The position numbers were made by a program, and so were the translations under genes. A stretch of 64,000 nt of DNA from Crocodylus rhombifer (lineage: Eukaryota; Chordata; Crocodylia; Crocodylidae). The notes under the pieces are model-generated. The model was not told the DNA's origin. It did not search any database and worked only from the letters and a program-made list of their open reading frames with translations. This document shows positions 44,301 to 54,900 of the stretch, in pieces (the first letter of the stretch is position 1; each line of letters opens with the position of its first letter). The DNA is taken from NCBI GenBank assembly GCA_038503035.1, contig JAVSML010000956.1, positions 1 through 64,000 of the forward strand. The letters are read 5' to 3'.

Positions 44301-46741
44301 GCCGGGGAGGGAGGAGGGAGAGGTAGGGAGCAGGGCAGAGACCCACCTTTGATCTGTGTCATGTTGGTGGCCTTCAAGGCCTTGCCTGCCTCCAGCACGG
44401 TCCGGAACTGTACGAAGCCGAAGCCCCGCATCTTCCCATCTGCAAGGACAGCAAGCGACAGCTCAGAGCGTGCCAAGCGTCTCCCAGGCTGGGATTTCTG
44501 GCCCATCCCCAGGCCCCCCACCCTGCTGTCAGGTCCCAGCTCATCCCCCTCCCCACCCCCTAGCAGCAGAAACACCCTGGGGAGCAGACGGGGAAGAGTC
44601 TGCACCATCTTTACAGGAGTCCTGAGACCTTCCCCCACCATCCCTAGCTCCTGGCTGGCATAGGGGAGGGAGGGGACACATGTGCAACCACCAAACTGCT
44701 CCCCCCCAGGGTTGCCGCCCCTGCCCGGGGCCCTGTGTCCAGCCACAGATGCTTCAGAGAACAAGTACTAGGACCAGGGCACATGTGGAGAGACCCAGCC
44801 CCTGTTAACAGCAACCCAAGGCACAGGGAAACCCTGGGCCCAAGGTCTTACCCCCTCAACCTGCCTGGATTGGCTTGTGCCCCGCAGCTCATCTGGTCCT
44901 AGCTGGAGCCCAAGCACGGCCTGGAGTCCATGGCCCAGTGGCAGGGAGAACTGGTGGACTCACAGGGCATGAATCCAGCCAGGACAGCAGCTCCCATCCC
45001 AAGAGAGCCTGGCCCCCTCCACACCCCAAAGCCGGCACCTGCACCCGCACCTGGCTTCCGGGGGATGTTCACCTCCAGGACAGTGCCAAAGGCAGAGAAG
45101 AGGGTGCAGAGATCGTCTTCGGAGCACTGGGGAGAGGAGAAGCATGGGCTGAAGGACAAGCTGGGGTAGAAGTGGAGCTGCCTGCACCCTGCAGTGAGCT
45201 GCAGCTGCTCAGCTGGGGGTGGGCAGAAAGCAGGGAAACACCCCCCACCCCAACGCATGGGCACAGCCAGGGAGGGGGGTCCACGCCCACATGGTGCCAG
45301 GCTCCCTGCACACCCAACCCTGGCAGGGAAGGAACGAGGTCTGAAGGGCTGTGCGCCGAGAAGGCAGTGACCAAGTCTGGTCAAAGCCACAGGGATGGAC
45401 CTGCATCCCCAGCAGGCTCCATGCTGCCCCTGCCCCAGACCCGCTTTCCCGGCATCGCCAACTCTCCGGGGCAGAGAAAAACAGAGCCCGGAGGCGACTG
45501 CAAGTCTCGGCTCATCCCCAAGCTCCTTCCTGCCCCACCACGAAAGCCACCTGTCACCAGGACTCCAGGGCAGGACTGGGCCCAGCCAGGTGGAGGGAGG
45601 GAGCCAGGCCCCCGCTCACCTTGAAGCTGAGGTTACGCACGATGAGCCGGGCTTTCTTGCCCTTGGTCTTGGGCTTCTTGACCTTCAACGGTTTCTCTTC
45701 CGGAGGCGCCTCGGCCGCATCTGGAGTGCAGAGTGGGAAGTGTCAGGCCCTCAAGGCCCAGCCAGCCTGGTTAGACCAGTGTATGCTTGGGGGGTTGGGG
45801 GGATGACAAAGCCCCTCAGCCACTCTGGAGAGGAGCTGCGGGGGACAACTCGATGCCTGCCCTCGCCCCAGCACCAAGCAAGTCGCTGCTGGTTGGGGCA
45901 AATCCAGGCGTGGCCCCGGGATGGCTACTGACTACGAGCTGCTGCTCCCAGCCCGCTCTCCCACCGGTTCAGCACAGAGCCCCCCACCCCCAGCCGGCAT
46001 CACCCCCCCCCGAGACCCTCCCCACCCACGCCAGCCCCAGCCCCAGCCCCTAACACAGCTCCCAGAGACCCCGGCACCGGGCTCTTCCCTCACTGCCACG
46101 ACTGGGGGCTGCAAGGGGTGCACAGCAGCCTCCAGGGATCCCGCTCTCCCCAGAGATCATTTCCACCCAGCGTCTGGTCATGCGGGCCGGGGACCATGCC
46201 TGGCACCCCCACACCCACCTGGCTCCTGCCCCTGCTTCTGAGGCTTCCTCTTCTTGCCCGGTGGCTTCTCCTTGGCCACAGAGATGCTAAGCCGGTGGCC
46301 CTCGAAGGTGCTGACCTCCCGCACCGCTCGCTGCGCATCCTCAGCCAGTGAGAAGGTGACGTACCCGAAACCACGGCAGGTCTCGCTGCCTGTGGGACCG
46401 GGAACTGCATGAGCCCCTGGACCACCCCCCCCCCGCCCCGGCACCGGGCCCCCCCCCCCCACCCACCCCCCCCCCCCGGGAATTCCCCCCCACCCCAAGC
46501 CCCCAGTTCCACCCCCCCTCTCATCAACCCCCATTCCAGCCCCTCCCCCCACCAGTCAAGCCAGGGCCTACCGCCCACCGGCCCCGGCCCAGCCCCGGGC
46601 CTGGGCCTGGGCCCGGTCCCACCTCGGGCCGTGACCACGAAGCAGCGCTGCACCGGGCCGAGCTGGCCGAAGAGCTGCTCCAGGCCGGGCCCGCGGGCCG
46701 AGGGGGGGCAGCCCCCGCACCAGCAGCGTCCGCCCGCTCAT
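37087..46741 (-). CDS. RBM28: RNA-binding motif protein 28, 19 coding exons (two homopolymer frame breaks)
   Basis: RBM28 (yeast Nop4 family) is a nucleolar protein needed for large-subunit ribosome biogenesis and associated with spliceosomal snRNPs. Exons in transcript order: 46623-46741, 46219-46389, 45620-45720, 45051-45126, 44347-44439, 43823-43897, 43283-43406, 43001-43107, 41683-41761, 41246-41355, 40779-40852, 40407-40543, 39835-39899, 39487-39645, 39037-39186, 38700-38774, 38052-38356, 37717-37819, 37087-37221. All junctions are GT-AG and in phase apart from two single-base excesses, in exons 1 and 12. Discounting those, the total is 752 codons (751 aa; human 759). There are four RRMs (about 4-80, 120-198, 308-393 and 458-545), an acidic linker and a Lys-rich tail ending KRSKWFES (human KRSKWFDS). 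It is convergent with LEP, as in human. Confidence 0.95.
38700..39899 (-). CDS. RBM28: RBM28 exons 13-16: RRM4
   Basis: Exon 13 encodes [19 protein letters not shown] (human [19 protein letters not shown]). Exon 14 holds [20 protein letters not shown]. Exon 15 holds RNP1 SLGYAFAEF and [10 protein letters not shown]. Exon 16 encodes [20 protein letters not shown]. Confidence 0.94.
40407..41761 (-). CDS. RBM28: RBM28 exons 9-12: RRM3
   Basis: RNP2 KTVFIRNLSFD spans the exon 9/10 junction. RNP1 KGCAFAQF spans the 10/11 junction. Exon 12 should begin AGGLRLDGR (human AGGLKLDGR), but a seventh G in the run at 40534-40540 shifts it by one base relative to exon 11. Confidence 0.92.
41990..42490 (+). 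repeat. Interspersed repeat R1 in RBM28 intron 8, longest forward copy
   Basis: The best full example of R1, about 480 bp. It starts GCTGCTGCAGCCCGGGCTGG and passes through GCTGCACTGGGGCAGGAAGG, CTCAGACTGG and GGCTGTGTCGGGGCAACTG. It ends in a CR1-like tail GGCTGATCCTGCCTCAGGCA, then ACAGCTCCCTGCCAG. Confidence 0.75.
43001..43406 (-). CDS. RBM28: RBM28 exons 7-8: acidic linker
   Basis: Two exons encode a disordered Glu/Asp/Ser-rich stretch (for example [10 protein letters not shown] and [16 protein letters not shown]) between RRM2 and RRM3. Human has an acidic linker at the same place but with a different sequence. Confidence 0.85.
43823..45720 (-). CDS. RBM28: RBM28 exons 3-6: RRM2
   Basis: RNP2 [10 protein letters not shown] closes exon 3. 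[14 protein letters not shown] and EVNIPRKP form exon 4. RNP1 [10 protein letters not shown] opens exon 5. [16 protein letters not shown] in exon 6 completes the domain. Each block is nearly identical to human RBM28. Confidence 0.93.
46219..46741 (-). CDS. RBM28: RBM28 exons 1-2: RRM1
   Basis: Exon 1 (46623-46741) starts [13 protein letters not shown] and resumes after the frame break as [20 protein letters not shown]. Exon 2 (46219-46389) carries the RNP1 motif CRGFGYVTF and ends in a Lys/Gln/Pro-rich linker. The ATG is the first in frame with RNP2 (TLLVRGL). Human starts MAGLTLFVGRLPP. Confidence 0.92.
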
Positions 46742-46975
46742 GGTCCCGATCCGGCCCAGCTCACGTGCGGGCCGCTGGGCGCCGCCATCTTGCCGCGTCC
46801 GTTGGCCAAGCAGGTCCGACTGGAAACGGCCCGTCGTTCGCGTCCGTTAGCCAAACGGGTCCGACCGGAAACGCCGCCATCTTTAGCGTCCTGTCTAAAT
46901 AGGTTCGGCATAGGTTCGGAAACGCCGCCATCTTCCCCGCGTCCGTTGGCGAAACGCGTCCGGTCGGAAACGCGG
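46742..46975 (-). promoter_or_regulatory. RBM28: RBM28 promoter with tandem YY1/ETS-like modules
   Basis: Directly upstream of the RBM28 ATG is an E-box CACGTG (46762-46767). A module starting GCGTCCGTTGGCCAA and ending in GGAAACG follows, and occurs three times (starts 46795, 46840 and 46939). GCCGCCATCTT-type sites, matching the YY1 consensus on the minus strand (AAGATGGCGGC), lie at 46781, 46873 and 46924. There is no TATA box, as expected for a housekeeping ribosome-biogenesis gene. Confidence 0.7.
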
Positions 46976-49280
46976 CGTGGGCGCGAAGGTTCCTGCCCCC
47001 CCAATTGACCCTAAGTGGGTCTTAGGGCCCTTCAGGTGCCCCTTGCCCTGGGCACCGTCCACCCGCCACAGCGGAGTTGCGGGGTCACATCCAGTCCAGG
47101 ATCAGCCCCATCCAAAGCAGCCCAGACAAACCCCATGTGCGACTGTGTTGCCGCACCCTGACACAGCCCCAGGCATGGCCCCCGCCCCCGCCCCCGCCCC
47201 TGGGATATAGTGGGGTTGTCCTGCGGCCCTAAAGAGCGCGAACACAGTGTCCAGAGACCTTAGGCCAAAGCCGTGCCCCAGCTACAGAGGAAGGCAAGGA
47301 CCTTCCTGTGAGCTACTTGATTCCTGTTAATCTCTCCACCCCACGGGTGTTAACTATCTTTCCTTTTTTGATGGTGCTGATGCTCCACTATTGAAATGAT
47401 CCTTTCTTCGACGATGTGACTGTCCGTTTGCCACCCCAGGCCACTGTCTCTTCTTCATCTTGACCCTGCTGACTCTTTCTCACTTTGGCGCCGTCATGTG
47501 AAGGCAGGCGTGTAAACGACAACGCAGTATTGGAAGCGCTGCCAAGGCGCTCAAGAAACGGAGGGTTTGATTTATGAACACCAATAAGAGATGTCTGTTT
47601 AATGGTAAAGACCACAGGCCGACTGACAAAGGGATGTCCCTTTTTCCTAGTTTCCTGTGGGGTTTTGAGCTGGATCATTGATTTAGCAATACCGTGGACA
47701 TCCCAATGAAGCTCCATTTGCTTTTGCTTCGATTCTAAGCTGACACAACTCCCCCACCCTGTAGCATATTGGGAAAGTTTCTAGTTTCTCTTTAGGTGGA
47801 GACAAATGTGTCTCATGTTTTGTGTGATGATGCCACACCGTCTGCCCCCTGCTTTTCAACACCCTAGCCCCCCCCTGCCTGTGGCTGGCGGGGTTCAGGG
47901 ACCACTGCAGTCCCAGCCAGGGCTGGTGTGCCTGGCCAGAGTGGGTGGCAGGTAGGGCCCTTTCCAGGGCAGGGGGTTGCGGCTGGCTGGGAGCGGGCAT
48001 CTGGGAATGAGCCATGTGGGAGTGGGTCACCAGGTTGGCTCCTGCCATGGTTCTTCATCCCAATGCATCTGGAGGCGAGGGGGCACCTGTCTGGGGGTAC
48101 CAGGGATCCAGCAAGCTCAGCTCCTTGTATGCCGCCATTCCAGGCCCAGCCAGGAGGATTCCACCCCCAACCTGGCCAAACCCAGTCCCAGCACGCCTGC
48201 ATGAGCTGGGAAACATGCTCTGCCCTCCCACACCCCAGCTCCTCTGCTTCAGGCTGGGCCTTTCTGAACCGACACACCTCCCTGGGCTCCTCTTACCCAG
48301 CTCAGCTGCACATTATATCCTCCTGCTCCCAGTTGCCTTATGTGGACTTCTTGACTGCCCTGGAGAGCAGGATTAACCTCCAGCCATTAATGTATGGACA
48401 TGCTATAAAGAACCACCCTGTAACGCCCGTTTGTAAAAACACTTTTTCATCTGGAAAGGTTTCGGTTAGGACTTTGCACTCACTGGAGATCCCTTGTGGT
48501 TCCCCAGCCATGTGCTGCTGCTGAGCCTCTGCCTGTAACAGCTGCCTCCTGGTGCAGGGAAGGGGGTGGTGCCACCCGGATGGAGTTGCTGGCTGGGATG
48601 GGGAAAGGCCATAGCAGGGCCTCTACCAAGACAGGAAGAGCAGGGGCAGGGGGAGGGGGGGGGGGGGGCGGGGCAGTAGGATGTGGGGGTGCAGTCACAG
48701 GTGTCAGGGTGTGGGGTGAGTAGGGGAGCCCAGGGTTGGGGGCCTGCAGGGTGTACAACCAGTGCTGCATGCACACAGGGCTGCTGGCCCCAGAGGGTTT
48801 TTTTTTTACCGATGATGTCAGTAAAAGCATTTCTCTGTCAGTAAAAGAAAGTGAAGATCATCAGTAAAAATAAAACCAAGGGTTTTTGCTGGCAGCTGTA
48901 GGAGGGAGGTGGATGTTGGAGAGGGAGAGTCGGGGGGGCTGATCTGGGGCTGCTGTGTTAGCTCTGGGGCTGTTGTGTTGGCTCTGGGTGTGTGTGTGAG
49001 CTCGGGGTTGCAAAGTGAAGGTGTGTGTGTATATATGTGTGTGAGTGAGGGTAATCTCTGCCTGTGTGTGTGTGGGTGTCATCTGGCTGTGTGTGTATGA
49101 ATACACCTATGTGCCAGATCTGAGCTTGCATGTGTTTGTGTGTACAGAAAGCTGCCAGGACTCCCTCTCTAGCCCCCCAGCCTTCACTCCCCTGCTAGAG
49201 CAAGGCGAGAACCCCGGCATCTGGGTTTCCTGCCCAGGACCCCACATTCATCCATCTGCCCCAGACCCTGTTCTCAGTAC
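46976..49280. other. No gene recognised; R1 tail, R3 copy and GT tract
   Basis: Contains a reverse R1 tail (47075-47230), an R3 copy (47300-47600), a poly-G run (48655-48668) and a GT-rich tract (49020-49135). In human PRRT4 follows RBM28; I see no PRRT4 coding sequence here. Confidence 0.5.
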
Positions 49281-49287
49281 AATGCAC

Positions 49288-49293
49288 TTTATT
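49288..49293 (-). promoter_or_regulatory. Poly(A) signal AATAAA for the SLC35G-type gene
   Basis: Minus-strand AATAAA lies 44 nt past the stop codon, implying a very short 3' UTR. Confidence 0.7.
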
Positions 49294-49336
49294 TTAGCAT
49301 CTCCCCCCCCACCCCACGACAAACTCAGTGCCCCTG

Positions 49337-50528
49337 TTATTGTCCAGATCTCCGCGTAACTGACCCCTGGGCACAAAGCCCCCTGCTAACCTGCCCCAGC
49401 CTGCAAGATCCCAGCCCTGGGAGCTCGGGGGTGGGGCACAAGGACAGCCTGAGCCCAGCACGGCTACTGCCCAGTGCCCCCAACTGGCCCCCTACTCCCC
49501 TCCTTGCGCCCCCCCCAGCTTTCCCATCCAGCCTCTCTCCACTGTCCTCAGCCTCTTGCTGCCCCTTGTCCCCCGAAGCTGGGCAGGCGGCCTGGTGGGC
49601 AGCAATGGCGGCCATGCCTCCCAGCACCACGCCGGCCCCGGCCACGGCCCCGGGGGCCACGGGCTCAAGCAGCAGGTAGCGCTGCAAGACCAAGGTCACT
49701 GCCACCTCAGTGTGCAGAGCTGCGCACACCAGGGCCGGGGGTGCCGCGGTCACAGCGTAGCCGGTACTCATCGAGGAGGCCAAGGCCAGGCAGGCCACGC
49801 CAGCAGTGCACACCCATGCCAGCGGCGCCCGTGGCACCACGGGCTCCTGCAGCCACAGTAGCGCGGGGGCGCAGAGTGTGGTGCCCACGGCCCCAAAGGC
49901 AAAGGCAGTGGTGGTCAGCCGGGCCGGGCAGTCCAGTGCCGGCAGCGCCACCAGCGCTAGGGCCAGAGCCAAGCCACCCAGCCCTGCCAGCCCATAGCCG
50001 AAGGCTTCACGGAGCCCGGCGCCCGGCAGCTCGGGCAGCGCCGTGACCAGCAGTCCCACAGCGCTGGCACCCAGGCCCAGCCAGTCGTCGCCCGTCAGCG
50101 GGCGGGCACCCACGCACAGCGCCAGCACGGCGGCACCCAGGGTGCAGGAGCCCTTGCGCACGGTGGCAGCGTGGGCCGTGGGCAGAGCCAGGTAGGAGCT
50201 GTATGCGCAGGCCACAGAGAGCACGTGGGCCAGAGCGTGGCACAGCAGCCGGCGCCGGGCGGGTGGGGGGCCGAGCAGTGGGGCGCCGAGGCGGTGCAGG
50301 TGCCAGGCGAAGCCCAGCGGCAGCAGGCAGCGGAAGAGCAGCAGCTCCAGCGACGGCATCCCCGAGGCGTCATGTGCTAGGCGGGCGAAGGGGGCCACGA
50401 AGCCGGCCGGCAGTGCCCCCCCCCAGCAGTGCCGCCAGCAGCCCCTTGGCGCTGCCCGAGAGGCGGCAGCAGGACCGGGACGGGGGGGTGGGCGGGGGGC
50501 TGTTGGGGGTGGCGCCGAGGGTGGTCAT
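49337..50528 (-). CDS. SLC35G: SLC35G-type drug/metabolite transporter, intronless, one frame break
   Basis: A ten-helix EamA (DMT superfamily) membrane protein like the SLC35G3-G6 group, whose substrates are not established. The start ATG is at 50526-50528 (MTTLGATPNS). The frame runs through SGSAKGLLAALLGG to a run of nine G (50416-50424), where one extra base shifts it. Without it, LPAGFVAPFARLAHDASG continues (human LPAGFVGPLSRMAYQASN). Conserved blocks are MPSLELLLFRCL, CAYSSYLALP, AATVRKGSCTLGAAVLALC and GYAVTAAPPALVCAALHTEV. It is one exon like its human relatives, about 396 aa discounting the extra base (human 338), with a longer C-terminal tail after the last helix. The poly(A) signal lies 44 nt downstream. 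It may be a functional gene with a sequence error or a recently broken one. The exact orthologue is uncertain. Confidence 0.85.
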
Positions 50529-51149
50529 GGGGGTGGGGATTCTCACTGCTGCGGCCTGTGGGGGGGGGGAGACAGAGTGGGGGATGGAGCTGGGGGGAAC
50601 CCAGGTGTCCCGACTCCCGGCCACCCCCAGCGTGTGGGTGGCGACCTGCCCCCCTGCCCCTTTATAGGGTCCCCCTGATGGACCCCCCTACCTCTGTGCC
50701 CCCTGAGCTCACATCCCCCTGGGTTGCCAGGCGAGGTCCCACAATTGTGACCTCACTGCCTGCAGGGCTGTGACCTCACTGCTGCAGCCAGTGACGTCAT
50801 GGGAGCCTGGGCTGAGAATCCCTGGTGCAGACACTGCGGTGGCTGGGTGGTGCAGGCTCCGGGGCAACCCTGGCAGTGGGGGAGCGAGCCCCAGGGCAAC
50901 TGGCCCTGTGCCCCGCACTGGGTTCACTGCACTGCACACCCCCCATCACTGCAGTGTGCACAGCCCCCCCTTCTCGAGGTCACTGCAGTGCACTCATCCG
51001 TGCCACCTGCCAAGCCCCTGTGAGTCCCCCCCGCAGCCCCGGGGTATCTCACCCAGTCCAGGCCTGGGGCTATCATACCTGCGTGGGGCCCTCCCGGATC
51101 CCAGCAGCTCCCTGCCCCCCCAACAAGAGGCCTAACTGGGAGACAGGGG

Positions 51150-51320
51150 GCTGTGGCAGCCAACGTCCTGCTGCTGCCGGGGGGGGTCATGGGCGCTGCA
51201 AAGAGCCCAAGCTGAGGCCGTGATCCCGCTGCAGAGGAAGGCAAACCCCCCAGTCTGCACCAGTGTGAGCAGAGGGGAAATCCCTTCCTGCCCCAGTGCA
51301 GCATTGAACCCTGCCGGCAG
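51150..51320 (-). repeat. Interspersed repeat R1, partial (reverse)
   Basis: Contains GAGGAAGGCAAACCCCCCAG and CTTCCTGCCCCAGTGCAGC, and is truncated before the CR1-like tail. Confidence 0.65.
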
Positions 51321-51356
51321 CAGCAGGGCACTGCCAGCCCTTGACCCCCATCAGCA

Positions 51357-51486
51357 ACCTTCAAGAGTAAATTGGGTGCTTATCTTGCTGGGATCCTATG
51401 ACCCCAGCTGGCTTCCTGCCCTTTGGGCAGGGGGCTGGACTCGATGATCTCCCGAGGTCCCTTCCAGCCCTGATGTCTATGAAAAT
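51357..51486 (+). mobile_element. CR1 3'-end fragment (forward)
   Basis: Starts inside the terminal codons (TTCAAGAGTAAATTGGGTGC) and runs to TGATGTCTATGAAAAT. Closely similar to 34440-34565. Confidence 0.88.
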
Positions 51487-51739
51487 CACCTGGGGCAGGG
51501 CTGGGGGCTCTTGGTGTCCATGGGCAATGGTCCTTATCACTGGGCACAGAGCTGGGGGGTGGACCAGGTGGGACCCAGACGTGTCTGGGGTGGTTTGGAT
51601 GGGGATGACCCTGTCCCAGGCAGGAGGTCGCACTAGATGACATTGTGAGATCCTCTCCAGCCCGACTCTCCTGTGATCCTGAGTCATAAGAAAACAGGAA
51701 AACGCAGCCCGCCACAGCCCTCCAGGCCACGCACTGTGG

Positions 51740-51745
51740 TTTAAT
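51740..51745 (-). promoter_or_regulatory. Variant poly(A) signal ATTAAA for the minus-strand lectin
   Basis: ATTAAA on the minus strand, 90 nt beyond the lectin stop codon. Confidence 0.5.
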
Positions 51746-51834
51746 GGTTGGGTTTATAAAACTCTCTCGAATTTCCCGGGGGGGGAGCAGAAGGGGGCAC
51801 GCGCTTCTCTGTGGGGTACTTTGCAAAGCCCAGA

Positions 51835-51952
51835 TCAGTCGTTGATCTTCTCGCAGATGCAGCGGTACTTCAGGCTGCATTCCTTTATCTGGAAGATCGA
51901 GCCGAGGAATAAGCCGCAGCCCGTTTTGTAGGTCTTGCCTTTTTCTGAATAC
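51835..51952 (-). CDS. Lectin (-) exon 6: CTLD end and stop
   Basis: YSEKGKTYKTGCGLFLGSIF, then ECSLKYRCICEKIND and TGA (51835-51837). Confidence 0.88.
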
Positions 51953-54900
51953 CTGCCGGAGACGTGGCAGGGGGCCCGTCAGCTGAGACGATGCCACCCG
52001 GCGCTGCCTCCCACACCTGGGCTGGCATTAACCAGCCTTTCCACCTGCACGGACAGCTGATCTGCGTGGCCCCGCTTTGCCCCGAAGGTGCCTTCACTGG
52101 GGCACCCCCAACTCCACACTCAGCAGCCCGAGTGTGGGCTTTACCGTATTTACTCGTGTATAATATCCCCACCTTCACATTCAGCTTTGCTAGCCTTTCT
52201 TCTGCAACAGTGCTGTCTGTTAGCCAGTCTTGGTAATCTCTCTCTTCTATGCCACAGCCTTGCAGGCTCTTTTTAGTTTTAACTAAAAAGCCTTCTCTCA
52301 TCCTTAATGGCTCCTGTCTTATCTCAGCTGTGGCCATATACACAGATTCATAGATGTTAGGGGCTGGAAGGGACCTTGCAGATCATCAGGTTGAGCCCCC
52401 TGCTCTAGGCTGAAACTCTCTCATCCTGCAAGGGAAAACCCATGGTTTCCCATGCTTTTCTCCTTTAAAGGAAAATCCGTTTTTAAAGTTTGTTTGTGAC
52501 CCTTTCATATATTCTTGCAACCTACTTTTGAGTCACAACCCATGGGTTGAGAAACGCTGTCTTAGAGCACTGTCCTTCTCTCTTCCTTCTGCATGTCTGA
52601 GCTTAGCTACATGCAATCTCCTAACAATTTTTACAACTGCAGGGATTTTTTACCATTTGGGGGTGTCATGCAATCTGCAGTATGGGAGGCAGGATGACTC
52701 CTAGATGAACGCTGAGCCTGTCTCAGCCTGGCAATTCCTATATTCCCCTATTTATTGCCATGGAAATCAGCCTTTTCAAATGAGTGCTAATAAACTATCC
52801 CGTTCCACTTCACACTTGATCATATCTTTTGTGTTTGTGTGTCTATGAAGCTCATTTTTCTGTTTTGAGGTACTAAGATAACGATGTTTTTAGCGTTTAG
52901 ATGATGGTTTGTCTGGGCTGGTTTGGACAGGGCTGATTCTGCCTTAGGCAAGGCTTGGATTAGATGTGACCCTGCAGCTCCCTACCAGCCCCACGGCTCT
53001 GTGAGTCTGTGAAAGTCGGGCTGACAGGGCTCTTGAAGCAGGATCCACTTCATCCGAACCAACCTAGACACATCCTGGTCTACCTTGTGAAAAGGTCCAT
53101 TGCACTGGGAGACCCCAAGCCCTGCCCCAGGCAATGCCAGGGGACAAGGGTGGCAGTGCCCTGCTGCTTCCAGGGTGGTTCAATGCACTAGAGAGAGCCC
53201 AGGCAGAGGCCATGCAGAGGAAGGCAAACTCTCCCAGTCTGTGTGGATTTGACAACTAATTAGCATGGGGCAGGCTTATTCAGCCCTGGCATGCAGCAGT
53301 GCTAACGACTCTGCCCAGAGCGCTCCTTGGATGCAGCTACTCTACCTCCAATGGAGGAGCACATCCCTCTGGAGGGGTATGATGTGCCCGAAGGGGCTTG
53401 CTGGCTTGGGGCTATCAGCCTGGATTCCTGCAGGGGCCAGGGAGCAGGACACTTACACCAACTGCTCGAAATCAGACCCGTCAATCCAGATCCACTTGTG
53501 GAGGAGAGTGTTGAAGGCCAAGCCAACCCAGTAACGGAAATACTTGATGTGGTATCCGTCAACGATCTCGAACTTGGAACGTATTTGCTTTCGGAAGAAC
53601 ATCTGCGGGAGGAGGAAGGCGTGAGCCAGAGAACGAGGCTCCCTGGGGGGAAAGCCAAACCCAGGCAGAAGGCAAGCCAAAGGCAACTCCCTATTCAGGT
53701 CGGTCTACAGGTAGGTCCCCAGGGGTCCCCCAGGTGTGGTCCAACCTGAACGGGAGGTTCAGCTGCACCATGACACTCCCCTCATGGTCTGTCCCTGCCC
53801 TGCAGCATCCCCCAAAAAGGATCTCGAGGCAGCCCTGGGTGCCTGGCTGGGAATCACTGGTCTCAATGCTGTGGTAGATCTGGCCCAAAGCTTCCCAGGT
53901 CATCCCAGCTATGCTCAGCCTGAATGCAGCCCGTGGCTCACTGGGGACAAGAGGACAGCCTGGCTCCTACCATGGCCCAGGTAGCAGTACTGCCCCTGGG
54001 AAGAGGCCCAGGGCAACTGATGGCTGCAGGAAGAGGTGTCATGGTAGGTTGGTGCCTTGGGGTGGAAGGTGAAAATGTTGGTACCCCCTCTAAGATGGTG
54101 CCCCCTCTCTGCTTGTTTGTACTATATGGATTGGAGATGGTCTGGGCTGACTCCTACCTTTCCAGGAGTCTGCCCATTAGCTCTTTGCTCCCTGTCTCTG
54201 ACCCTATCCTGTTACACTGGGCTTTTCTAACCCAACCCTGTTCTCCTGCCAGGGACCCTCATGGCCAGTCCTGCCAGGGACCAGCAATGGCCTGTTTGCC
54301 GTGTTGCAAATGCTTGGGAAACATGGATGGATGATCCAGGCTAGATAGACAGACAAACACCAGCCTAAAGAGGTTAAGACAGGGATGATCTGGCTTGGAG
54401 AGGGGATGGGTTGTGATGTGATCTAAGGGCTTTGCTAGCTTCCACCCTTTCGGGTGAAGTGACACATTACACTCGGACCATACTAAATCTGTGGCGTGTT
54501 AAGCGGTGTTAAAATTAGAATGTGCTGTGAGTTGTAGCACATAAAGAGTTAATGCCATTTCTTGCCTGCAGGGAGGGGCGCAGTTAGGAGTCAGGACACC
54601 TGGTTACTATTCCTGCTGGGAGAAGGGGCTGGGAGTGGTGCATCCTGGGATGCTGGAGGACTACAAATGACTCATTTTATTTCCACGGAGCAGCCTGAAG
54701 TTACCCTAATGCGAGCTGCAGACATGTGGCCAGACAGAAAGCCCCAAAACCTGTTTCTGTGTGACCATAGCCTGAACCTTTTCAGATGCGACAACTAGCT
54801 TGCTCAACAAAGTGAAGGAAGCCATCAGCACATCTAACCAACCCAATAATGAGTCACAGTTAAACAGAGAATAAGGCCTGAAAGGAGATATTATAAAGGG

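Noticed and set aside
46976..49280. PRRT4 exons
   Set aside because: It was expected next to RBM28 from human synteny, but no matching coding sequence was found.
49337..50398. SLC35G start at the internal methionine near 50398
   Set aside because: Conserved N-terminal residues lie upstream in another frame. The true start is 50528, with one homopolymer excess between.
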